64,000 nt of DNA, taken from Helcococcus massiliensis (GTDB lineage: Bacteria > Bacillota > Clostridia > Tissierellales > Peptoniphilaceae). This document shows, one piece after another, positions 57,186 through 64,000 of the stretch. The DNA lies in contig NZ_OGVE01000002.1 of assembly GCF_900258485.1 (NCBI RefSeq), forward strand, positions 248,001 through 312,000, in the 5' to 3' direction. Positions within the stretch are counted from its first letter, which is position 1; each line of letters opens with the position of its first letter. A model generated the notes under the pieces. The model searched no databases. It was given only the letters and a program-made list of their open reading frames with translations, and was not told the origin of the DNA. The translations under genes and the position numbers were made by a program.

Positions 57186-58181
57186 CTATTCTTTGTTAAC
57201 TGTCTTTAATATTGCATCCACTACTTTTTCAACACTTGGTTGAACTGCTTTTTCTAAGTTTGGTGCTGATGGTACGTGTGTATCAGCTGATGCGATACGT
57301 CTAATTGGTGCGTCTAGGAAGTCGAATGCTTCACTTTCAGCAACTCTAGCAACTATTTCACCACCAAAACCTGATGTTTTGAATGAGTCGTGTACAACGA
57401 TTAATTTTCCTGTCTTTTTGATTGATTCAAATATGATTTCTTCATCTAATGGAATTAATGTAACAATGTCGATAATTTCAACATCAATACCTTGTTTCTC
57501 AACTTCTTCTGCAGCTTTTTCTACTAGTTCAAAAGCCTTACCCCAAGATACGATTGTTACATCCTTACCTTCTCTAAATACTTTACCCTTACCTAATACA
57601 CCGATGTTATCATCTGATGCATCTACCATACCTTTTTTACCAAAGTGTGTTTTTGGTTCTAAGTATATAACTGGGTTGTTATCTCTAATAGCTGCTCTTA
57701 ACATTGCATATGCATCGTTTGGATTTGAAGGTGCAACTACCTTGATACCTGGTATATGTGTAAACCATGCTTCTAATGTTTTTTGGTGTTGTGATGAAGC
57801 ACCTGTACCAGCACCATTAGCTGCTCTAAATGTAACAGGAACTGAAACTTCCCCACCTAACATGTATCTCATTGGAGCTGCTTGGTTAACAATTGCGTCC
57901 ATAGCTATTGTCACAAAGTCCATAAATGTAAGGTCAACTATTGGTCTCATACCTAATGATGCTGCACCTGAAGCAGCACCTGCTATAGCAGCTTCTGAAA
58001 TTGGTGTATCAATAACTCTTTGCGGTCCAAATTCTTCAATCATACCTACAGTAGTACCGAAGTCACCACCAAAAATACCTACGTCTTCACCCATTAAAAA
58101 TACATCTTCGTTTTGACGCATTTCATCTGTCATAGCTTGATTTATAGCATCACGCCATCTCATTTCTTTCATTTCGCCCAT
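57186..58181 (-). CDS. 2-oxoacid/acetoin dehydrogenase E1 beta subunit
   Basis: A 331-residue TPP-dependent E1 beta. The MGEDVGIFGGDFGTT start, PMRYMLGGEVSVPVTFRAANGAG and the C-terminal HDSFKTSGFGGEI regions match the PdhB/AcoB family. It pairs with the alpha subunit encoded upstream to make the active site. It is 14 bp before the E2 gene. Confidence 0.95.
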   Translation of the reverse strand: MGEMKEMRWRDAINQAMTDEMRQNEDVFLMGEDVGIFGGDFGTTVGMIEEFGPQRVIDTPISEAAIAGAASGAASLGMRPIVDLTFMDFVTIAMDAIVNQAAPMRYMLGGEVSVPVTFRAANGAGTGASSQHQKTLEAWFTHIPGIKVVAPSNPNDAYAMLRAAIRDNNPVIYLEPKTHFGKKGMVDASDDNIGVLGKGKVFREGKDVTIVSWGKAFELVEKAAEEVEKQGIDVEIIDIVTLIPLDEEIIFESIKKTGKLIVVHDSFKTSGFGGEIVARVAESEAFDFLDAPIRRIASADTHVPSAPNLEKAVQPSVEKVVDAILKTVNKE

Positions 58182-58217
58182 GATTAATCCTTTCTTTACT
58201 TTCCTTTATTTCTCTAA

Positions 58218-59198
58218 CTAGTCTGCAAAATTGTCTTGGAAGGCAACTTCAATTTCTGGATAAGGTGCTTCTTTAGCAAATTCTACAGCTTCCTTGATAT
58301 CTGCTATTGCTTTTTCTCTGATTTCATCTAATTCTTCTTCAGTAGCTGTCTTGTCTTCTAACAATACTTTTCTGAAAGCTTCAATTGGATCTCTTTCTCT
58401 CCATGAATCAATTTCTTCTCTTGATCTGTATGCACCAGCGTCAGATGCTGAGTGACCGAACCATCTATATGTCTTAGCTTCAACTAAAACTGGTCCTTTA
58501 CCTGATCTTGCGTGTTCGATAGCTTCCATTGTCGCATCGTAAACCGCTAATAAGTCGTTACCATCTTCAACAAGTATACCAGGGATACCATAAGCTGGAG
58601 CTCTGTCTACTACGTTGTCAACGTTCATAGCGTCGTTGATGTCCATTGAAATACCATATTTGTTGTTGATTACATACCATACTAATGGTAGGTCCCATGT
58701 AGAAGCCATGTTTAATCCTTCGTGGAATGAACCTTCGTTTGTAGCACCGTCACCCATAGCTGCTAAAACAATGTTACCTGTTTTCTTCATTTTTTGTACA
58801 AGTGCTGCACCAACTGATAGTCCGTGTCCACCACCAACTATACCGTTACATGACATGTTGTTTACTTCAAGGTTGAATACGTGCATGGAACCACCTCTAC
58901 CTTTACAGTAGCCAGGTGCCTTACCTAGTATTTCAGCCATCATTCTTTTTAGATCAATACCTTTTGAGATTGTTTGTCCGTGACCCCTGTGGTTTGAATA
59001 CATAAGGTCTTCTTTTTTCATTGCATAAATAGCACCAACGTTTGCAGCTTCTTCACCTACTGAATAGTGAGTCATACCTGCAACTAAACCTCTTGAGTAA
59101 AGTTTAGCTAATTCTAAGTCGAAATGTCTGATTTCTTCCATCAATCTCAACATATCCAACTTTTGTTCTTTTGTTAACTTGTCTGAATATTTACCCAT
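58218..59198 (-). CDS. 2-oxoacid/acetoin dehydrogenase E1 alpha subunit
   Basis: A 326-residue E1 alpha. TPP/Mg2+ binding motif GDGATNEGSFHEGLN with the following VINN, and HRGHGQTISKG and KGRGGSMHVF substrate segments. Similarity in layout to acetoin dehydrogenase (AcoA) is good, but pyruvate or branched-chain acids are possible. First gene of the operon E1a-E1b-E2-E3-lplA. Confidence 0.94.
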   Translation of the reverse strand: MGKYSDKLTKEQKLDMLRLMEEIRHFDLELAKLYSRGLVAGMTHYSVGEEAANVGAIYAMKKEDLMYSNHRGHGQTISKGIDLKRMMAEILGKAPGYCKGRGGSMHVFNLEVNNMSCNGIVGGGHGLSVGAALVQKMKKTGNIVLAAMGDGATNEGSFHEGLNMASTWDLPLVWYVINNKYGISMDINDAMNVDNVVDRAPAYGIPGILVEDGNDLLAVYDATMEAIEHARSGKGPVLVEAKTYRWFGHSASDAGAYRSREEIDSWRERDPIEAFRKVLLEDKTATEEELDEIREKAIADIKEAVEFAKEAPYPEIEVAFQDNFAD

Positions 59199-59292
59199 AA
59201 ATATTTCCTTTCTATAAAAATATATTTGTCCACCAACAATTATATATTAATTCCGTTTACATTTCAATAAAACGTTGAAATTTCAATGTTTA

Positions 59293-59952
59293 TTAATTAT
59301 CAATCTTTCCTTCATGGTAAATTCCGTGAGCTTGATCGATGTCTTGCACGAAGATAATGCCCTTTCCAGCTATGTTGATTTCTAAGTCATTGTTTATTCT
59401 TTCAACAACATTTTGAGCTATCTTGCTATCAACAATTATCATAACCACTTCTTTTTCTGGCTCTATGTCCATATTGAATAATTTTAGGGTTTCTTTTGTA
59501 CCTGAACCCCTAGCATGCAAGACGGTTCCACCTCTTGCACCGGCTGCGTTTGCAGATTCTACTACATCATTAGCCTTACCTCTGTCTACTATAGTTGTAA
59601 TAAGTTTAAACATAGGATCTACCACCTCATCTTTTTTAAGTTCTTTTTCTAAAAGACTGCCACTTATAGCAGTTAAATTAGTTGTGAAAATAATACCTGT
59701 ATTCTTCTTTTCTAAATTAAATTTAGCAACCAAAGTAGGCACTATTTTACTTGCAGACTCTTCATCGACTGCCATTATCAACAATTCTTTCTTTTCATTA
59801 TATATAGAGAAAAAGTTTAGAAACTTATCGCTAAGAGTTCCTTTCGCCCTATAAATGGTCCCACCTAAGGCTCCAAGTTTTTTTGATTCTTTCAAGACTT
59901 TTGAAGCTTTATGATCAGGAACAATTACATGTATAAGCTTGTATGATGCCAT
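59293..59952 (-). CDS. Tandem P-II-like regulatory protein
   Basis: A 219-residue protein made of two related halves, each with a P-II-type beta-alpha-beta layout: residues 3-105 (YKLIHVIVPDHKASKVL, GALGGTIYRAKGT) and about 112-210 (FKLITTIVDRGKANDVV, GARGGTVLHARGS). P-II proteins sense nucleotides and 2-oxoglutarate and control transporters. Its gene follows DUF1538 by 1 bp, which suggests it regulates that protein. Confidence 0.85.
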   Translation of the reverse strand: MASYKLIHVIVPDHKASKVLKESKKLGALGGTIYRAKGTLSDKFLNFFSIYNEKKELLIMAVDEESASKIVPTLVAKFNLEKKNTGIIFTTNLTAISGSLLEKELKKDEVVDPMFKLITTIVDRGKANDVVESANAAGARGGTVLHARGSGTKETLKLFNMDIEPEKEVVMIIVDSKIAQNVVERINNDLEINIAGKGIIFVQDIDQAHGIYHEGKIDN

Positions 59953-59953
59953 A

Positions 59954-61435
59954 TTAAGCTCCTTTCTTGCTTTTTGATTTTGAATTAAATATGATACCTA
60001 ATATTTGCAAGGCAACTATCGGTGCCATAGCAACTAGAGATATCATTCCGAAACCTTCGGTCAATAAGCTAGCTTGTGGACTAGCATCAGCAACCCCTTG
60101 GACAAAGGCTAAGATAAAGGTAGCCGTCATTGGGCCTGTGGCTGTACCACCAGCGTCAAAGGCTATACCTATAAATAGGTTTGGTGTCCACTTCATCATC
60201 GATAAAGCCATTAGATAACCTGGAAGCAAGATATACCAAAGTTTAATATCTGGAATTATAATTCTCAATACCGCCAAAACTACAGCTAGACCAACACCTA
60301 TACATAAGAATATTGATACAGCACCTTTTTTAACAGAACCGGATGTAACATCTTCTATTTGATTGGTCAATACATAAACTGCAGGTTCTGCCAAAATTGT
60401 TACCAGACCTATTAAGAATGCTATTATAAGCAACCAGGTCTTAGTTTCCATGGCTGCAAGTCCTTGCCCTAGCAAGACACCTACTTCGAAGAAACCACCA
60501 TTCACCCCAAGTAAAAATACTAGCAAACCCACAAAAGATAAAACAAAACCGGTTAAGATTTTTCTATTTTCTCTTTTGGATAGTTTGAAAACCAAAACTT
60601 GTAAGATTAGGTAAATAAGTAGCAATGGTAATAGGGAAATAACAGCTTCTCTAAATTGCTTACTAAATAAATCTACGAATGGTTTAAGGATTTTGTCTGT
60701 TGCTGTCATTTCAAGGGATAGGTCATGTGAGAATGCTTTGTCCCCTGTAAATATATCTAGCAACATAACCCCTACTATAGCTCCCGATGAAGCTAGAGCA
60801 ACAAGTCCGAAGGAATCTTCCTCACTTGCTACAGAGTCTTTTTTCAATTTTGAAATACCTGTAGATAGGGCTAATATAAAGGGAACTGCTAAAACTCCTG
60901 TTGTAGCCCCTGATGCATCAAAAGAAATTGCTAAAAATTCTTCTGATGTAAAAATAGCCAAGATGAATATTATTGTATAAATTGCTAATAAGAAATATTT
61001 TAATTGGACATTGAAAAATACCCTTAAAAATCCTGCCGATATCATGAAAGCCATTCCTACTGATACTACAATAAATAGGCTTGTAGCAGATATGGAACCC
61101 TGGGTAACAGTATCAATTTGTCCACCTAAAACTAATAAACCAGGCTCTGCTATCGATATAAAAAATCCTAAAATAAGGCCAGCAATTAAAACCAAGCATA
61201 ATTTGTTTGACCTGGCTAGAGATTCACCGACATGGTCACCAAAGGGTGTGATACCTATGTCTACACCTATCAAAAACAGGGCCAAGCCCAGTACAACTAA
61301 GACGGTTCCTATTAGAAACCTTATCAAGACTGGAGCCCCCAATGGGATCAAGGTGAAATTTACTATAAACACGATTATAGCTATTGGAATCACCGTCGAT
61401 GCCATCTCCTTTAATTTTTCCAATATTAAATTCAA
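59954..61435 (-). CDS. DUF1538 membrane protein, internally duplicated
   Basis: A 493-residue polytopic membrane protein with two homologous halves: each has a LIAGLILGFFISIAEPGLLV-like segment and a FDASGATTGVLAVPFILAL-like segment (second half FDAGGTATGPMTATFILAF). DUF1538 has no proven function; a transporter is likely from its membrane topology and P-II neighbour. First gene of a two-gene operon. Confidence 0.86.
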   Translation of the reverse strand: MNLILEKLKEMASTVIPIAIIVFIVNFTLIPLGAPVLIRFLIGTVLVVLGLALFLIGVDIGITPFGDHVGESLARSNKLCLVLIAGLILGFFISIAEPGLLVLGGQIDTVTQGSISATSLFIVVSVGMAFMISAGFLRVFFNVQLKYFLLAIYTIIFILAIFTSEEFLAISFDASGATTGVLAVPFILALSTGISKLKKDSVASEEDSFGLVALASSGAIVGVMLLDIFTGDKAFSHDLSLEMTATDKILKPFVDLFSKQFREAVISLLPLLLIYLILQVLVFKLSKRENRKILTGFVLSFVGLLVFLLGVNGGFFEVGVLLGQGLAAMETKTWLLIIAFLIGLVTILAEPAVYVLTNQIEDVTSGSVKKGAVSIFLCIGVGLAVVLAVLRIIIPDIKLWYILLPGYLMALSMMKWTPNLFIGIAFDAGGTATGPMTATFILAFVQGVADASPQASLLTEGFGMISLVAMAPIVALQILGIIFNSKSKSKKGA

Positions 61436-61494
61436 AGCTTCCTCCTCATCATTTTTCTTTGGAATTATCTATACCCATTATTCAAAATAAGAAA

Positions 61495-61971
61495 CTAGAC
61501 AACTAGATGATAAGCAAGTCTTTCTAGTTCTCCGTCTATATAAATCCTTCCAACATATGAAAATTTATTTCTTTTGATATTTAACTGCATGACCTTGTTG
61601 TGCTTGTGTGTGTCAATCCTGATATTGTTTGACTTGGTTTTGGCAAAGTCCAAGGCTTTTTTTAATACACCCTTTTTCATTCCATTTGCAGCAAGCTTAT
61701 GAATAGCCACATAAGGCTCGTCATTTAGCCATTGTCCATCAATGTCTTCATAATCTTTATCATAATCATAAAGGGAGAAAACTCCTAGAATCCCTTCGTC
61801 TCCTTCTATAATATACATTCTTTTTTGATCAATATCTGTGACCACCGCCTCATATGTCGGCCTATTATCTCCCCACTGGTCTGGATTTCCAGTATCCTTC
61901 ATAAATTTTCTGGCCTTCATATAAACCAGCATTATGTTGGTTAGATCTTCTTTTGTCGCTAGTCTCATCAT
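61495..61971 (-). CDS. GNAT-family N-acetyltransferase
   Basis: A 158-residue GNAT-fold protein. It starts LATKEDLTNIMLVYMKARKFM and has the IEGDEGILGVFSLYDYD beta strands and the KHNKVMQLNIKRNKFSYVGR region near the acetyl-CoA site. Substrate is unknown. It overlaps the acylphosphatase gene by 4 bp. Confidence 0.86.
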   Translation of the reverse strand: MMRLATKEDLTNIMLVYMKARKFMKDTGNPDQWGDNRPTYEAVVTDIDQKRMYIIEGDEGILGVFSLYDYDKDYEDIDGQWLNDEPYVAIHKLAANGMKKGVLKKALDFAKTKSNNIRIDTHKHNKVMQLNIKRNKFSYVGRIYIDGELERLAYHLVV

Positions 61972-62300
61972 CTTATTTCAAACCCTTCAAATTCTTCATT
62001 TATCGCGATTTCTTTTTTATTTAACTTCTCGATTTTAGCAAAGGAATATTGGTCCATCATTTTTATAAGATGGTCTACCTTTTCGTCCGGACCTTGGATC
62101 ACAGCTTCTACATTGCCATTATCTAAGTTTTTCACCCAGCCTTGTAAGTTGAGTTTGTTGGCATAATCAAACACTGTATACCTAAAACCCACACCTTGGA
62201 CTCGACCTTCAAAAATGCATTCATAAGCCTTTAGAGGACTATCTGCAAATACAGGAATTTCCTCTGCTTTTTTATTTTTAAATAAATCCCAAAAACTCAT
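61968..62300 (-). CDS. Acylphosphatase
   Basis: A 110-residue acylphosphatase with a 25-residue N-terminal extension. Catalytic Arg40 is in GRVQGVGFR, and Asn58 in GWVKNLDNG. It hydrolyses acyl phosphates. It lies 1 bp after the LOG-like gene and overlaps the GNAT gene. Confidence 0.94.
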   Translation of the reverse strand: MSFWDLFKNKKAEEIPVFADSPLKAYECIFEGRVQGVGFRYTVFDYANKLNLQGWVKNLDNGNVEAVIQGPDEKVDHLIKMMDQYSFAKIEKLNKKEIAINEEFEGFEIR

Positions 62301-62301
62301 T

Positions 62302-62841
62302 TTATAACCTTTCTTGGATGAAAGTCTCTATTTCTGCAAAGTCGTCAGAAAATAGGAAGTCTTTTCTAGCCTCTTCATCTAAAAAACCTTCCCTAACCAT
62401 GTCGTCATACATTCTTTCTAAATTGTCATAATAGCCATTCTTATTATAAAGAATGCAAGGATTTGGATTTTGACCAACCAAATACAAAGAATAAGCTTCA
62501 GTGATTTCTTCCATGGTACCTGGTCCACCTGGTATAGCCAGGCAAACTTGGGACAAGTCTCTGACCTTGTCTTTACGCTCTTGCATGGTTTGAGTGAGGA
62601 TGTATTCGTCGCATTCTTCATATCTTTCTTCGATTTCTAGAAGAAACTCTGGCATCACTCCTATGACCTTGCCGCCCTTTTCCTTAACTCTTTTAGCAAG
62701 TACTCCCATGAGCCCCTTGGCATTACCGCCATAGACTAAATTGTGACCATTCTCAACAATCCAGTCAGCAACTTCTGTAGCTGCCTCTGTGTAAATTTTG
62801 TCTTTACCTGTTTTCGAACCCAAATAAACTAATATATTCAT
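62302..62841 (-). CDS. LOG-family protein (TIGR00730, lysine decarboxylase-like Rossmann fold)
   Basis: A 179-residue protein: GSKTGKDKIYTEAATEVADW start, GGNAKGLMG loop and the PGGPGTMEEITEAY motif of nucleoside-5'-monophosphate phosphoribohydrolases. The lysine decarboxylase label on relatives is wrong. First gene of a three-gene operon with acylphosphatase and GNAT. Confidence 0.93.
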   Translation of the reverse strand: MNILVYLGSKTGKDKIYTEAATEVADWIVENGHNLVYGGNAKGLMGVLAKRVKEKGGKVIGVMPEFLLEIEERYEECDEYILTQTMQERKDKVRDLSQVCLAIPGGPGTMEEITEAYSLYLVGQNPNPCILYNKNGYYDNLERMYDDMVREGFLDEEARKDFLFSDDFAEIETFIQERL

Positions 62842-62985
62842 AATCTCATCCTTTCCTGTGTCTTACTTCTATTATATTGCAAAGATTTTCATAGGGCAAT
62901 TAAGCTTGGCCTTTATAAATTTTTTGTAACAATGTTGAGAGTTTTTATTTTTGAAATTGTCGTAAAATTGAAGGAAGGAGGTAGC

Positions 62986-63783
62986 ATGATAAGTTTTGAA
63001 AAGAATTTGGATATGGAGATTTCTAGGCTGGAAGAAGTACTTGACCAAGTTTTGGAAGTCGAGGAAGACTTGCCTGAGGGGAGTTTGAATGTGAATGGTA
63101 ATAGAACTTATTGGTACAAAGATGGTGAAAGAACCTATATTCCAAAGAAAAATAATGAATTGGCATATAAATTATGTTTAAATTCTTATGTTCCGAAACT
63201 TAAAGAAAACTTAATGGCGAGACTAAAGCTACTTCAAGAATACAAACATTTTTCTGAAAACAATCATCTAATTAGTATAGAAAATAACTTCAATATAAAT
63301 AAAAAACAATATCTAAGACCACTTTATAAATCTTATAAAGATTTATCTACTGAATGGTTAAATGAAAATTATGATAGAAAGAGGATAGAAATCACACCAA
63401 ATACACTAACCACAAATAGAGGTGATATTGTGCGATCCAAGTCTGAGTGTTTGATTGCTAATTTTTTATATCAAAGAAATATAGCTTATAGGTATGAGGC
63501 TGTAATTGAGTTAGAAGATATAGATGGATTTGGAAACAAGTTTAGTAGGAAAATATATCCTGATTTTACGATTTTACATCCTAAGACTAGGGAAATTATT
63601 ATTTGGGAACATTTTGGGATGATGGATAATAGTGAATACTCAAAAACTGCTTTGCTCAAAATTAATAACTATATCAATAACGGCTATATCCCTGGAATAA
63701 ATTTGATATGCACATTTGAGAGTTTAGCTGTTAATTGGAATGGAGCTGCAATAAGTAAGTTAATTGATAGCTTGTTTGTTTAA
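62986..63783 (+). CDS. PD-(D/E)XK nuclease-like protein of unknown role
   Basis: A 265-residue protein. The N-terminal half is helical (coiled-coil-like EISRLEEVLDQVLEVEEDL); the C-terminal half has Glu154 (RSKSECLIANFLY), Asp193 (IYPDFTIL) and Glu208-His209 (IIWEHFG), the spacing of a PD-(D/E)XK core with the EHFG variant seen in some helicase-linked nucleases. The start follows AAGGAGG by 4 bases; an ATG at 62932 has no such site. DNA cleavage is an inference. Confidence 0.75.
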   Translation: MISFEKNLDMEISRLEEVLDQVLEVEEDLPEGSLNVNGNRTYWYKDGERTYIPKKNNELAYKLCLNSYVPKLKENLMARLKLLQEYKHFSENNHLISIENNFNINKKQYLRPLYKSYKDLSTEWLNENYDRKRIEITPNTLTTNRGDIVRSKSECLIANFLYQRNIAYRYEAVIELEDIDGFGNKFSRKIYPDFTILHPKTREIIIWEHFGMMDNSEYSKTALLKINNYINNGYIPGINLICTFESLAVNWNGAAISKLIDSLFV

Positions 63784-63864
63784 CGATTTGTGATTAAAGA
63801 TTCTTAGAAGTGTTTTTATAGCGGACGATTTATTATGAATATAATTTTTGAATTGAAATGATTT

Positions 63865-64000
63865 GAGTAATTGGCGCATATTTTTCATTTATCTTAAATT
63901 TGCGCCACTTTTTATAACTAGTTTGGCACATTTATGACTTTTTTCTCATTTTTGCGCCACTTTTAGAATATTATTTTTTCTATTTTGGTGCATATTTCGA
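63865..64000. repeat. Second array of the TTGGCGCA/TGCGCCA family, cut by window end
   Basis: TTGGCGCA-like arms lie at 63871, 63923 and 63985 (steps of 52 and 62 bp). Inverse arms TTGCGCCA are at 63900 and 63952, 29 bp after the starts, as in the array at 10478-10895. The array continues beyond the window. Confidence 0.85.

Noticed and set aside
62920-62946. Copy of the dsdA terminator's right half (tttgtaacaatgttgagag) before the nuclease-like gene
   Set aside because: The left arm is not present, so no hairpin forms; it may be a remnant or chance similarity in AT-rich DNA.

Overview
The window is a chromosomal segment from a very AT-rich, low-GC Gram-positive anaerobe. The gene content fits the Peptoniphilaceae/Tissierellia (an Anaerococcus- or Peptoniphilus-like organism): strong AGGAGG ribosome-binding sites, T-box leaders, lipoproteins, PKTGD-type sortase anchors, a eukaryote-like IleS, and an F-type ATP synthase whose c subunit carries a sodium-binding signature. 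The genus is an inference. I see no tRNA, rRNA, prophage, insertion sequence or CRISPR array.

Layout. 1-2.9 kb (+): the end of a BmpA-type nucleoside ABC transporter (two permeases, then the lipoprotein). 2.9-9.8 kb (-): a complete ATP synthase operon, atpZ-atpI-atpB-E-F-H-A-G-D-C. 9.8-11 kb: non-coding DNA made of three arrays of tandem inverted-repeat units. 11-15.1 kb (-): ileS with its T-box leader, and nth. 15.2-17.3 kb (+): rodA/ftsW-like gene and a D-2-hydroxyacid dehydrogenase. 17.3-23.1 kb (mostly -): a lipoprotein, galU, a CNNM/CorC-type membrane protein, a 44-residue charged micro-protein (+) and a surface-anchored double tyrosine phosphatase. 23.3-25 kb (+): dsdA and then an apparently free-standing structured RNA. 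25-31.8 kb (-): YeiH, an aromatic-acid-exporter-like protein, and an abi-sbcD-sbcC operon. 31.9-32.6 kb: more repeat arrays. 32.7-37.8 kb (-): pepF, a sugar acetyltransferase, and a T-box-controlled amino-acid ABC transporter. 37.8-42 kb: a one-pass membrane protein (-), a BrkB-like protein (+) and a YhaQP-like ABC exporter (-). 42.1-42.4 kb: a repeat array. 42.5-46.6 kb (-): murA-recD2-comFC. 46.9-53 kb (-): a rhodanese-like lipoprotein and two large cell-wall-anchored repeat proteins. 53.4-59.2 kb (-): a 2-oxoacid/acetoin dehydrogenase operon (E1a, E1b, E2, E3) ending in lplA. 59.3-61.4 kb (-): a DUF1538 membrane protein with a tandem P-II-like protein. 61.5-62.8 kb (-): LOG-like, acylphosphatase and GNAT genes. 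63-63.8 kb (+): a PD-(D/E)XK-like protein, then repeats to the window end.

How genes work together. The lipoyl domain of the 2-oxoacid dehydrogenase sits on E3 and not on E2, and the operon ends with the lipoate ligase that could charge it. The membrane protein DUF1538 and its P-II partner are each internally duplicated, which suggests a matched transporter-regulator pair. A HEPN-motif Abi protein is translationally coupled to the SbcCD nuclease, which suggests a DNA/RNA-damage or phage-response unit.

The most unusual element is the set of intergenic repeat arrays. At least five sequence families share one geometry: inverted arms 23-29 bp apart, repeated every 52-63 bp, with exact periods of 52, 53, 55 or 62/63 bp. 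They occupy four separate gaps. The candidate structured RNA at about 24.74-24.96 kb is the second main lead.
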